Shown: positions 7,971-15,437, numbered from the stretch's first letter. The stretch is 21,099 bases of DNA from a virus (IMGVR_UViG_3300031566_000442:1-21099), one strand, 5' to 3'. The notes: generated by a model from the sequence alone, not told the origin. Numbers and translations: made by a program.

Positions 7971-8470
7971 TAAAATTTATTTAACTCCCCTATTGTAAGC
8001 ACAGTTGCGTTTGCTTTTTTAAATTTAAACTTATCAAAGTCAGTTCCTTTAGATATAAATGTTCCTTTTTTAAAGAAATCATCACAAGATATCCAACCTA
8101 AAATCCAACCCTTTGAAAAATCATTTGTTATTCTCAAAAAAATATAATAATCTGCTTTCTGTTTATGAACTCCATTTAAATCGTGTGAATTTACTGTACA
8201 CCAATAATCTTCTTTAGGTTTAAACTTGCAACTTATTGTTTTTACTTCTAGCCTTTTATTTTTTTTTGACATCAAATCAAAATCAAAATCATCAACGTCT
8301 TTTTGCAGAGAGAGGTAATCCATTATTATCTTTTCTCCAATATATCCAACCAATATTCTATGCCTTTCAGATCCAAACTTGTTTAAATCTAAATTATCTT
8401 TAGATATGACCTTACTTAATTTTTGTTTAGCATATTTAATTGCTTCCTCAGTTATGATTATCTCAATCAT
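7970..8470 (-). CDS. PD-(D/E)XK-fold nuclease-like protein
   Basis: In this 166-residue protein the pattern GYIGEKIIMDYL (Gly-Glu at 45-46), then FDFDLMSKKNKRLEVKT (Asp65, Glu75-x-Lys77), fits a PD-(D/E)XK active site: helix Glu, beta-hairpin Asp, and E-x-K. The following WCTVNSHDLNG and YYIFLRI segments would complete the core sheet. It resembles restriction-endonuclease-like proteins of phage replication clusters, but I cannot place it in a named family, and substrate specificity is unknown. It lies between the SF2 helicase (11-base gap) and the VRR-NUC gene (one-base overlap), so a combined DNA-processing role is a reasonable inference. Confidence 0.6.
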   Translation of the reverse strand: MIEIIITEEAIKYAKQKLSKVISKDNLDLNKFGSERHRILVGYIGEKIIMDYLSLQKDVDDFDFDLMSKKNKRLEVKTISCKFKPKEDYWCTVNSHDLNGVHKQKADYYIFLRITNDFSKGWILGWISCDDFFKKGTFISKGTDFDKFKFKKANATVLTIGELNKF

Positions 8471-8481
8471 AAAAATTATAT

Positions 8482-9720
8482 TTAAATTAAAGTTAATAAA
8501 TCTTTTTTAAAGTGTCTAAGTGTGTAGTCTTTTTTCTTTGTAACGGCCTTGTATATATCTGGTTCTATACCGTTTCGTGTGAACACCCAATAGACGTTAT
8601 TCTTTAGTCTGTTTTTAGTTGTCATTCTGTCTCTTGATTGCCAATAGCTTGTAGCGCTAAAGTCAATATTGTAATATACAAGACAATCTGCTTCTTTTAG
8701 GGATATACCCTCTCTGCCGCTAACTATTTGAAGCGCAATGTTTTTATCTGTGTTGTTAAAATCTTCTAACGTGTTGCAAATTTGCTCTCCATAAACTTCT
8801 TTTAGTGCGTTGTATTCTTCTTTAAACTTGTAGAAGATTGCGATCTTTTTACCCTTGAATGTTCGCTTGATATATTCGGCTTTGAATGTGCTTAACACCA
8901 TTGAGTTTCCGCTTTCAAACTTTACAGTACCACTATACATTTGGTGAAGCTTCTGCATAAGCTTTACACTTGTGTCTGCAAGTATTACTTCATCTGCACC
9001 CTCAACAACTAAGTCTCTTTTGAGATCGCTACACATTTTGTATATAAAGTCAGGTGCATCTACACGCAATACCTTTTCTTGTATTGTGGTTTCAAAACCC
9101 GCTTCTTTTTGTGTGTATGATATCATGTATGGTTGCATCTCATGCAATACGGTTTCTTTTGCATTGCTGTAATCATTGATCATAAATCCATTGATTTTTC
9201 TTTGAGTAACATTCACATGCTCTATCGCAAACTTATAGAATGTACTATAATTGTTGAAAGGATTGCTCGGTATACCAAACACCTGGTGGTACATTTGACT
9301 GAACGACTCAGGTGTTGGTGTTCCCGATAACAAAACTACATATGGGTTGTTGGTTAGTATGAGAGACTTGACTTGCTTAGCTCTCTTATTGGGTTTAGGG
9401 AAAGCTCCCATGCTGTGCGCTTCATCACACACAATAGCATCCCAACCTCTTTGCTTAATCTTATGTAGACTTTCGTAGTTTATAACAAAAATGTTATAAC
9501 TAGGGTTTAGCATACTGTAGTCAGCTTCAATACTGCCTATTGCCTTCTTCTTTGTAATGAATAATACATTGTTCACACTCATCATTTTGTTCAGGCATCC
9601 GAGTGAGGTAAGTGTCTTGCCTGTTCTTACTTCCATTGACAGGTAAAGGAACCTATGCTTTGAAAGCACTTCTACTGACTTCTCAATAATTTGTTTTTGG
9701 TAATCTCTAAATTGTATCAT
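8482..9720 (-). CDS. SF2 DEAH-box (SNF2/RAD3-like) helicase
   Basis: The 412-residue protein has the SF2 motif set: a Gln-type start (QFRDYQKQII), motif I EVRTGKT (30-36), motif II DEAH (99-102), motif III SGTP (132-135), motif V GREGISL (335-341) and motif VI QSRDRM (361-366). The two RecA-like lobes are compact with no added domain. Phage helicases of this type act as ATP-driven remodellers of forked or branched DNA. Motif I lacks the usual first glycine (VRTGKT) but keeps GKT. It overlaps the next upstream gene by 14 bases and precedes two nuclease genes, suggesting a helicase-nuclease unit for replication or recombination. Confidence 0.9.
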   Translation of the reverse strand: MIQFRDYQKQIIEKSVEVLSKHRFLYLSMEVRTGKTLTSLGCLNKMMSVNNVLFITKKKAIGSIEADYSMLNPSYNIFVINYESLHKIKQRGWDAIVCDEAHSMGAFPKPNKRAKQVKSLILTNNPYVVLLSGTPTPESFSQMYHQVFGIPSNPFNNYSTFYKFAIEHVNVTQRKINGFMINDYSNAKETVLHEMQPYMISYTQKEAGFETTIQEKVLRVDAPDFIYKMCSDLKRDLVVEGADEVILADTSVKLMQKLHQMYSGTVKFESGNSMVLSTFKAEYIKRTFKGKKIAIFYKFKEEYNALKEVYGEQICNTLEDFNNTDKNIALQIVSGREGISLKEADCLVYYNIDFSATSYWQSRDRMTTKNRLKNNVYWVFTRNGIEPDIYKAVTKKKDYTLRHFKKDLLTLI

Positions 9721-9949
9721 ATTTGTGTCTAATTTCCATTAATGCTTGACATCTTTCATAATCTTCTTCTTCTTCGAAATAAGAAATCAAATCATCAATA
9801 ACATGTATTGTGATAGGTTTTGTTATGTCGTGGATAAAGAAGCTTGTGTCGGTAATTGCAAGCTCGGAAAAAGGCACTTTGTAAATCACTATGTCATAGG
9901 AATTTAGCATCCCAAAATGTAATTGATCATGTTCATCATACATTTCCAT
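9707..9949 (-). CDS. Hypothetical acidic protein, 80 aa
   Basis: This small protein is rich in Asp/Glu and Ile, with beta-like segments (YDIVIYKVPF, ITIHVIDDLI) and a C-terminal acidic helix (EEEEDYERCQALMEIRHKY). I recognise no family. It overlaps the helicase start by 14 bases and the previous gene's end by another 14, so it is embedded in a coupled chain. Its acidity would suit a protein-binding adaptor or DNA mimic, but there is no direct evidence for either. Confidence 0.65.
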   Translation of the reverse strand: MEMYDEHDQLHFGMLNSYDIVIYKVPFSELAITDTSFFIHDITKPITIHVIDDLISYFEEEEDYERCQALMEIRHKYDTI

Positions 9950-10217
9950 AGCGTTTTCTTAGATAAGCATAAACCTCGGGAAGTTTTTCCATGGCGTGGT
10001 TTTGTTTTTTATACACCACTTCTCCTACGGTTTCTTTGCTATACAAAGTTACGCCTTTTTCTTTATCATATTTTGAGGGCTTCCCATCTGTAGAGATACC
10101 TCCCTTTCTAATTGCTATTCTACAATTACCGATGTTATCCTCTGGCTTTATGTATACTTGAAAATCGTTTTCAATACACCATTTAAAATTATGATAATCC
10201 ACAGTATCCACTATCAC
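9936..10217 (-). CDS. Hypothetical protein, 93 aa, GTG start
   Basis: The frame begins at GTG, with GAGGA about eight bases before it; no ATG is available nearer the N-terminus, and a stop lies a few codons upstream. The product has GNCRIAIRKGGISTDGKPS and a C-terminal helix (AMEKLPEVYAYLRKRYGN). No family is recognised. It overlaps the end of a 28-codon reading frame resembling the beginning of a PAPS-reductase-like gene, so this junction may be the scar of a deletion that changed the upstream gene. It overlaps the next gene by 14 bases. Confidence 0.6.
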   Translation of the reverse strand: MIVDTVDYHNFKWCIENDFQVYIKPEDNIGNCRIAIRKGGISTDGKPSKYDKEKGVTLYSKETVGEVVYKKQNHAMEKLPEVYAYLRKRYGNV

Positions 10218-10275
10218 ATTCGTTATCCTCGGTTCTTACAAGTTTTCCGCCCGATAAACTATTTACTGTTTTCAT
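10189..10275 (-). pseudogene. Remnant of PAPS-reductase-like (PP-loop) gene
   Basis: An ATG one base after the primase stop opens a 28-residue frame beginning MKTVNSLSGGK and continuing LVRTEDNEC before a stop. Phage proteins of the phosphoadenosine-phosphosulfate reductase-like family typically begin with a SLSGGKTSS PP-loop, and some 15-20 residues later have an ALVRT/D-type strand followed by Cys. Here the two pieces are joined directly, as if an in-frame internal deletion and then a truncation had occurred. The PP-loop is cut after SGGK, so the product cannot be an active reductase. It could instead be a chance resemblance or a functional micropeptide, since the start position is well placed for translation. 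Confidence 0.4.
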
Positions 10276-10276
10276 T

Positions 10277-12715
10277 TTAAAATGGTATTTGTTCGTCTAA
10301 AAATTGTTTAGATATTTTTTCTATTTGTTGTTTGGTTAAAAATATAATCCATCTTCCGTTCAGGTCTCTTCCTTCATCAGGCTTGAATCCTGTCTTGTAT
10401 AAAGCAAATGAATTTAACCAACGATAAAACTCTGTACGAGATATTGTACGTTTTGCTTTAGGCGCAAAATCAGGATTGTCTGCAATAAACTCGATGTAAA
10501 GATCGTTTTTGTAAATCTTTTCATCATATTTAATTGATTCATTTGTATTGTCATTTCCAATCAAGCCACACCACTCTATAAACTCGTGAGAAGTATCTGC
10601 AGAAAGCTTTCGAATTGTAAGGTTTTTGAAGTTTGCTTTGATGAGTCCATTTGTCAAATAAAACATAAGGTTTTCAACCATGTAGTTGTCAAACGCACAC
10701 CACTCTTCTTCATTCCATTCTGAAAACAAAAGTTTTCCAAACTCTACTAGAGGTGTAAATTCTTTGGTATAGAACTGCTTGAACTCCAACTCCCACTTTC
10801 TTCTTTCAAAAGAATTACCCCTGCCTTTTATTGCGTAGTTAGTTGTAATAGCAACCTTTGGAGACTTACTGAACGGTATCTTGATTGCGTCTTTGTTTTT
10901 CTTTTCAAGCGTAAGTCCTTCAGTAACAACACTAAACAGTCTTTCAAAATCAAAATGCTTTTTGACATCATCAAAGCAAAGTACCTGGGTATCAGCTGAA
11001 ACAAGCTGATAAGCAAAGCTTTTCTCAAAATTAAAAGCCTTGCCATCTATGACGACAAGCTTTTTCATCTGAGACAAAGCATTGATAAACAATCCCTTAC
11101 CAGTTCCTCCCTCAGGGTCATCAGATATAACTTCATCATTTAAAATAATAGCAGGGCAGTATGAAAGATTTTTATATGCGTGTAACATATATCCTATTGT
11201 GCTTCGCATTGACTTGATTGTTTGTTTATTGTCTCCTGCAATGTTTGAAATAAATGTCTTGTAGTCACAATTAAAAGACTCGCACATTTCAAAGTCACGA
11301 TCAATAACCTGATCCTTCCAAACATAACCACCTAAATCAAGATAGTCAATAGTGGTTTTCTTGTCTTTTGTGACCTTAACAGCACAGTTTCTATAATACA
11401 GATAGGCCGTGTCTTTATCGTCTTCAATAAAGTAAACATCAACCGTTCCAAGTAACGATAGAAACTCTTCACGAAAGAACCTAGTCTTGTCTGCAAAGTA
11501 ATTATAAACAGACATATCATCTAGGTCCTCCAGATAACCAAGCACAAAGTCCTTAATCTCTTCTTCTGTTGTGTGGTCGATTAAATTATTTGTAACACGA
11601 ACAAATATAAAGTTCTTACTTCCTTGTGGAGCAAACTTGTAGAAGCCATGGTCCTCCAGGAACTGCCTAAACAAATAATGTATTATAGTTATAACTCCCT
11701 TTTCACTCTTGTTCCAAAACCTTTTCTCGCTTTCGTCTTCTTCTATTGAAATAATAACAGAGTCTATTACAGCGTCCTCAATTTGAGAGTCAGCTAATTG
11801 AGAACGGATTTCTTTTTTTGATACACCTCTTTTTAGTTTCATTCTAACTTGATTCACTCTATCTTCATCTTCATAATACTTTGAACCAAAGTTTTGTGTT
11901 TGAGTATATGCTGAGTTTATTGTTTGCTTAATCTCTTCCAAACTAAATCCCTGTGTCTCAAACTGAGACATAATGTATTCAGCTAAAGACTTGTTCACGC
12001 CATAATCATTAAAAGCTGCTGCGAGTATGTATACATTGTTGTTTCTTTCTCCCTCAACCAACCCATACTTCTTTGTCCACCACCTCATTAATATGTCAAC
12101 AATTTTGTTTTCATCTGTAACGGGTATTGTAGGTCGTGAAGAATATTTATCTACAACCTTAAACTCTTGCTCCTCTATCTTAGTCCAAAGGTGTGAGTTT
12201 ACATTTACATGAATCAGAGGGTCGTAAGACTCATAGCAAACCCTTGATATGTTTTTACTTGTCTTATCAAAGTATTGTGAATTGAAATACTTATCTAAAG
12301 ACATGAAATAATTTTTATGGTTCTGTGGATCCTTAGGTATTTTGACAATAGCTTTTAATCCGTTGCCACTTGGAGACACAAATAAAGAATAAACGTACCT
12401 GTCTTTTGATAATCGCTCTTTTTCAGACATCATATCTTTCTTGGTCTTGTAGCCATCAAAGTCTAAACAAATAAACCCTGAGTGCTCAATCAAGCTATCA
12501 TCATTTCTTTTATTGAATATACCTGAGAAACAAATCGCGGGTAAATTCTTTTTAAGCTCCTGGCGAACCTCTTTGTTCTTTTCGGAACGTATTTGTTTGA
12601 TTAACTCTTTAGACTTCCCTTCCTTTATCCTGTCTAGTATAGATTCGAGGTCACGGAAGAAAGGAGTTGAGGTGTCTTTTATGTTTCTAAATATAGTGAC
12701 TTGATTTATTTCCAT
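10277..12715 (-). CDS. Primase-helicase (VirE_N/BT4734-type primase with SF3-like helicase)
   Basis: The 812-residue protein combines two machines. The N-terminal 180 residues match the VirE_N/BT4734-like domain, with CLDFDGY (Asp85, Asp87) and SPSGNGLKAIVK (114-124) as the metal-binding and nucleotide-binding signatures of archaeo-eukaryotic-type primases. A helical PriCT-like segment (about 205-275) follows. The C-terminal half is an SF3/D5-like ATPase: Walker A GGTGKG (536-541), Walker B VLCFDD (578-583) and sensor KVAITTN (620-626), with an Arg-rich finger region RGNSFERRK. The family is typical of Bacteroidota phages and elements. It probably primes and unwinds at the phage origin. A candidate promoter and repeat pair lie just upstream, and the terminator of the previous unit is beyond them, so this gene seems to begin a transcription unit. 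Confidence 0.88.
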   Translation of the reverse strand: MEINQVTIFRNIKDTSTPFFRDLESILDRIKEGKSKELIKQIRSEKNKEVRQELKKNLPAICFSGIFNKRNDDSLIEHSGFICLDFDGYKTKKDMMSEKERLSKDRYVYSLFVSPSGNGLKAIVKIPKDPQNHKNYFMSLDKYFNSQYFDKTSKNISRVCYESYDPLIHVNVNSHLWTKIEEQEFKVVDKYSSRPTIPVTDENKIVDILMRWWTKKYGLVEGERNNNVYILAAAFNDYGVNKSLAEYIMSQFETQGFSLEEIKQTINSAYTQTQNFGSKYYEDEDRVNQVRMKLKRGVSKKEIRSQLADSQIEDAVIDSVIISIEEDESEKRFWNKSEKGVITIIHYLFRQFLEDHGFYKFAPQGSKNFIFVRVTNNLIDHTTEEEIKDFVLGYLEDLDDMSVYNYFADKTRFFREEFLSLLGTVDVYFIEDDKDTAYLYYRNCAVKVTKDKKTTIDYLDLGGYVWKDQVIDRDFEMCESFNCDYKTFISNIAGDNKQTIKSMRSTIGYMLHAYKNLSYCPAIILNDEVISDDPEGGTGKGLFINALSQMKKLVVIDGKAFNFEKSFAYQLVSADTQVLCFDDVKKHFDFERLFSVVTEGLTLEKKNKDAIKIPFSKSPKVAITTNYAIKGRGNSFERRKWELEFKQFYTKEFTPLVEFGKLLFSEWNEEEWCAFDNYMVENLMFYLTNGLIKANFKNLTIRKLSADTSHEFIEWCGLIGNDNTNESIKYDEKIYKNDLYIEFIADNPDFAPKAKRTISRTEFYRWLNSFALYKTGFKPDEGRDLNGRWIIFLTKQQIEKISKQFLDEQIPF

Positions 12716-12720
12716 GTCGA

Positions 12721-12780
12721 TTTTATTTTGCTATATACTATATATATATTTTATTTAACTTAATTTTTATTTTGCCATAT
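12721..12780. repeat. Pair of 16-base direct repeats upstream of primase
   Basis: TTTTATTTTGCTATAT (12721-12736) and TTTTATTTTGCCATAT (12765-12780) differ at one base and start 44 bases apart, about four helical turns. Between them is very AT-rich DNA with a TATATATATA run. The distal copy overlaps the candidate -7 element and the proximal copy abuts the primase start codon. They could be operator half-sites or short iterons. Confidence 0.5.
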
Positions 12781-12806
12781 CTAAGGAAAATAATTGACAT
12801 TTTCAA
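12776..12806 (-). promoter_or_regulatory. Candidate promoter of the primase unit
   Basis: Leftward, TTG (complement of 12804-12806) is separated by 20 bases from TAGATATG (complement of 12776-12783), one mismatch from TAnnTTTG. It lies directly after a terminator-like hairpin and would give a leader of about 50 bases before the primase ATG. The position, between two transcription units, is better support than the sequence match alone. Confidence 0.4.
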
Positions 12807-12814
12807 CATAGATA

Positions 12815-12848
12815 ATAGAAAAGAAAAGAAAAGGGGTGCTAGACCCCT
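12815..12848 (-). terminator. Intrinsic terminator after the SSB-like gene
   Basis: Read leftward, AGGGGT and ACCCCT form a six-base-pair stem with loop CTAGC (12832-12848), followed at once by a T-rich run (TTTTCTTTTCTTTTC). It lies about 24 bases past the SSB-like gene's stop and before the primase promoter, so it should end the recombination-gene transcript. Confidence 0.65.
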
Positions 12849-12871
12849 CGTCTCTTCGTTATGAACAACAA

Positions 12872-13135
12872 TTAGAAAGGTAAATCCTCTTTAACAGCCT
12901 CTTCCTCAGCTTGCTCTGTTTCCCTTTTCTTAGGAACAAACTGATCCAATTCAATGTATGGTTTACCTGATTGACTGTTAAGTACATTTAGGTTTACCCA
13001 TCCATTCTTTTGATTGGTTTTTAAAAATGTAATAGCTTCATCTACTTTTACACTTATGTTTCCGATTACAAAATCGGGTGCATTCTCTCTTCTTTTGAAA
13101 AGAAAACCATCTGCAAATACTTTGTCTTTTGACAT
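12872..13135 (-). CDS. SSB-like single-strand DNA-binding protein
   Basis: The 87-residue product starts MSKDKVFADGFLFKRREN and contains short beta-like segments (FVIGNISVKV, GWVNLNVLNSQSGKPYIELD). It ends in an acidic tail closing in EDLPF. That tail closely imitates the acidic tip of bacterial SSB (DDIPF), which docks replication and repair partners. Its size and position among recombination genes fit small phage ssDNA-binding proteins; the core fold is inferred. A GTG at 13177 with AAGGAG before it would add 14 residues (CCSNSALKINTIN) unlike the rest, and that stretch overlaps a hairpin, so the ATG is preferred. It is the last gene before a terminator. Confidence 0.65.
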   Translation of the reverse strand: MSKDKVFADGFLFKRRENAPDFVIGNISVKVDEAITFLKTNQKNGWVNLNVLNSQSGKPYIELDQFVPKKRETEQAEEEAVKEDLPF

Positions 13136-13155
13136 ATTTATAGTATTAATTTTGA

Positions 13156-13175
13156 GTGCTGAGTTGGAGCAGCAC
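13156..13175 (-). other. Leader hairpin before the SSB-like gene
   Basis: GTGCTG and CAGCAC form a perfect six-base-pair stem with an eight-base loop in the 70-base gap between the exonuclease stop and the SSB-like ATG. No T run follows, so it does not look like a terminator. It may affect translation or processing of the mRNA, or be without function. Confidence 0.3.
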
Positions 13176-13206
13176 ACCTGACTCCTTAATTATTAGTGTG
13201 AACAAT

Positions 13207-13944
13207 TTAAAATTCTTCACGCTCTATATACTGTGTAATGTCTTCTGCTGAGTCTTCAGAAAAGAACGTCTTATATACCTCAATAGCTTTCAAAACCTTG
13301 TCTCTGCCTCTCAGTATAGTATCAGAAGATGGCTTAGCTATCTTAAGTTTCAATGTAGTTTTATCTATAATGTAAAACTCCACAGGTTTACCGAACAGCT
13401 GTTCGTATATATATGCCTGGCTGTCGTAGTTGTAGTCGTTAGCACTCCACTTAAAATTATCGACATTACCTGATGTTTTGATGTCAATTACTTTAGTATC
13501 TGTAACGATGTCGGCCTTACCTTTCCATTCCATACCAAAGATAGTAGCAATAGCGGGTTTCTCGTACTCGTTACCTTCTGCATATATGTCTGTATACATT
13601 TCAAAGTTAGACTTCATAGCGTCAACCAATACGTTAATCTTGTCTACCTCTTTATTAAGTAGTACATCGTATGGATCAAGATTGTTGTCATCGATGTATT
13701 CTTTAAAACCTTTGGTGGATCTACTAGAAACATCCATTACATTATATTTATCTAACTTATCTGGCTCTAACATGGCCGTATGAAAATAGCTACCCTCTAA
13801 TAAGGGTAGACTTTTTTCTTTCTGTCTAAACTTTCTAGGATTTTTAAGCAAGCTATAAATATCCGAATTAGATAAGTACTTTTTTCCGTACTCGCCATAG
13901 TAATCACTATCGTTTCTGAGTTTCTCTAATATACTACTTGACAT
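13207..13944 (-). CDS. RecE-like / PDDEXK exonuclease
   Basis: The 245-residue protein has the nuclease layout of the RecB/RecE-type PD-(D/E)XK exonucleases (PDDEXK_12, exodeoxyribonuclease VIII-like): LLEGSYFHTAML (Gly51, His55), GKADIV (Asp145), VIDIKT (Asp154-x-Lys156) and the following DSQAYIY (Gln176, Tyr178). Such enzymes resect double-stranded DNA ends to expose 3' single strands for an annealing protein. The adjacent gene encodes exactly such a protein, overlapping by 11 bases, and the SSB-like gene follows. Together they form a RecET/Red-type pathway. The N-terminal helical part before residue 45 resembles the usual helical lead-in of the family. Confidence 0.85.
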   Translation of the reverse strand: MSSSILEKLRNDSDYYGEYGKKYLSNSDIYSLLKNPRKFRQKEKSLPLLEGSYFHTAMLEPDKLDKYNVMDVSSRSTKGFKEYIDDNNLDPYDVLLNKEVDKINVLVDAMKSNFEMYTDIYAEGNEYEKPAIATIFGMEWKGKADIVTDTKVIDIKTSGNVDNFKWSANDYNYDSQAYIYEQLFGKPVEFYIIDKTTLKLKIAKPSSDTILRGRDKVLKAIEVYKTFFSEDSAEDITQYIEREEF

Positions 13945-14524
13945 AAGCTCCTAGTTCTTTTTTGAGAGCCGTAGGCACTATGTACTTTTGCTCAATAGTT
14001 TTGATAGTGGTGGAGAAAGGTTCATTACTCTTGCTCTTTACATAGTCAACCACACTATTCCAATTAGCGTGTGTCTTTTTTAGTGTGTCTTTCTCTTTAG
14101 GTGTAACTGCAGGAGCTGTCTCACTCACATCTACAAGGTCTTCGCCTGCCCATAAAGACAAACCTAATCCGTGCATACCAATAGCCTTTACTGTGCTGCG
14201 CTGAATTGTCTTGTTTACAGCAAAAGAAGTTACCTTATCCATTGTTAGCGATTGATTGTTGTGCCCCATAATTGGAAGATAATCAATGTGCTCTATTTCG
14301 TTTATTGTAACACCCACCTTTACATATGCCGTGTTGCCGTCTGTGAAATAGTTTAGGCCTGTGTGTTCGCTTTCATACACAGTTCTGTTTGCATCGGGGT
14401 ATTTGTCTTTTACGATTGCCCAGGCATACGCCCACGACAAGTAATCGAATCTTCCCTTTTTCTCTACCTTACCTTTTACATTGATTGCGGTAAGCTCTTT
14501 AAATGTTGATTTTGTGTTTCCCAT
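13934..14524 (-). CDS. Sak3-type (DUF1071) single-strand annealing protein
   Basis: The 196-residue protein matches the DUF1071 / Sak3 family of Rad52-superfamily phage annealing proteins. Visible hallmarks are an N-terminal KGRFDYLSWAYAWAIVK, then YVKVGVTI, YLPIMGHNNQ and the conserved FAVNKTIQRSTVKAIGMHGL (about 101-120), with GLSLWAGEDL at the end of the core. The C-terminal 60 residues are charged and probably form the oligomer- or partner-interacting tail. Annealing proteins of this kind coat the strand exposed by the paired exonuclease and anneal it to complementary DNA. Overlap with the exonuclease gene and the downstream SSB-like gene support this role. Confidence 0.85.
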   Translation of the reverse strand: MGNTKSTFKELTAINVKGKVEKKGRFDYLSWAYAWAIVKDKYPDANRTVYESEHTGLNYFTDGNTAYVKVGVTINEIEHIDYLPIMGHNNQSLTMDKVTSFAVNKTIQRSTVKAIGMHGLGLSLWAGEDLVDVSETAPAVTPKEKDTLKKTHANWNSVVDYVKSKSNEPFSTTIKTIEQKYIVPTALKKELGAYVK

Positions 14525-14526
14525 TT

Positions 14527-14910
14527 TTACTTATTTAAATTACTATACTTATTAATTAAAAATTCTCTTCGATTTTTTAAAGCTTCGAAATGCTTTTTGT
14601 TGTTTCTACTATTTACTTCTCCTTGAATTTCTGTGTTTATTTTATCTATTTGTTCTTTGTATGTGTTTTGCAGCACAATTTGAACACCTTTTTTAAATCC
14701 ATTTTGGAGAAACTCATAGTATTGTTCATCAGTTATTTCCTTGTAGTTCATGCCTGCCTTGCGAGTGTTGTATATTTTTATTTTATCATCTCTTTTAGCT
14801 ATTCTTATACCTTTATATAAGTATGCCTCTTCAAAGGATGAGCTTACATTCGCAGCTTTGTTTTCTGTAGTGGCTTCGTACCACAAGGTTTCCAAACTAT
14901 GTTCAAACAT
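14527..14910 (-). CDS. Hypothetical protein, 127 aa
   Basis: The product contains YLYKGIRIAKRDDKIKIYNT and YKEITDEQYYEFLQNGFKK followed by a long charged helix (about residues 75-127) that is probably a coiled coil. I recognise no family, although the small-beta-plus-helix layout recurs in phage early proteins. It is separated by two bases from the annealing-protein gene and overlaps the DnaA-like gene's end by eight bases, so it travels with the recombination set. Confidence 0.7.
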   Translation of the reverse strand: MFEHSLETLWYEATTENKAANVSSSFEEAYLYKGIRIAKRDDKIKIYNTRKAGMNYKEITDEQYYEFLQNGFKKGVQIVLQNTYKEQIDKINTEIQGEVNSRNNKKHFEALKNRREFLINKYSNLNK

Positions 14911-15214
14911 AGCTTTCCTCTAACGAACACTCATTGACACCTCTGCTAATAAAGTCATTAGCATCTACATCATTGTCTTCTTGAATTTTCTCGATCCCGT
15001 ATTGTACACCTGCTCGTGCTATTTCATAGCCGTTCTCTGCCATCAAATCAACAATCTGAACAACAGTCATAGGCCTTTGGTAACAAAGCGCATACAATAG
15101 AAATCTTGCTGTAGAAAATTTAGCTGACCTGTTTTTTTGAAACAGCTTTTCTTTAGATACGCCTGTCTCTTTACAAACGTAGTCAACGTAACGATTAAAT
15201 ATTCCTCTTTTCAT
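14903..15214 (-). CDS. DnaA domain-IV-like HTH protein
   Basis: The chosen start gives 103 residues beginning MKRGIFNRYVDYV. A start 75 bases further up would overlap the upstream gene heavily and adds an unrelated leader. The body follows the DnaA domain IV plan: VCKETGVSKEKLFQKNRSAKFSTARFLLYAL aligns with the Arg/Lys-bearing helix and Ala-Arg pair, followed by a helix-turn-helix (MTVVQIVDLMAENGYEIARAGVQYGIEKI). The DHTTV-type recognition signature is replaced by YEIARAGV, so DNA specificity may differ or be lost. The acidic tail follows. It is a second domain-IV-like protein in this window; Trp-repressor-type fold membership is the safer statement. Confidence 0.5.
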   Translation of the reverse strand: MKRGIFNRYVDYVCKETGVSKEKLFQKNRSAKFSTARFLLYALCYQRPMTVVQIVDLMAENGYEIARAGVQYGIEKIQEDNDVDANDFISRGVNECSLEESYV

Positions 15215-15413
15215 TTTTAGATTTTGATAAATTAAACTTAGTTTCCTTAGCTCCTCCAAATATTTCACCCCACGCTGTAAATATCTCATTCAATACTAAG
15301 CGCTGTTGGTTGTGATGATACTCAGCAGCCTGGTATTCATCGTCAATAAATGATGCTAATGTTTCTGATTGTCGTTCACGTTCTCGGTTGAACATTTCTT
15401 TTGATTTTCCCAT
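15195..15413 (-). CDS. Hypothetical protein, 72 aa
   Basis: The product (MGKSKEMFNRERERQSETL, then EYQAAEYHHNQQRLVLNEIF) is strongly charged and helical. No family is recognised. It is the first gene of the recombination transcription unit: the gap upstream is AT-rich and carries a candidate promoter, and its 3' end overlaps the DnaA-like gene by 20 bases. Being first in the unit, it may be an early regulator, but no defined binding motif is visible. Confidence 0.65.
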   Translation of the reverse strand: MGKSKEMFNRERERQSETLASFIDDEYQAAEYHHNQQRLVLNEIFTAWGEIFGGAKETKFNLSKSKNEKRNI

Positions 15414-15437
15414 GATGATTAAATTAAATTGTGTTTG

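Noticed and set aside
12740-12808. A 23-codon leftward frame beginning MLKMSIIFL in the gap before the primase gene.
   Set aside because: It lies across the candidate promoter and repeat region, has no ribosome-binding site and ends in the TATATA run; it is probably chance.
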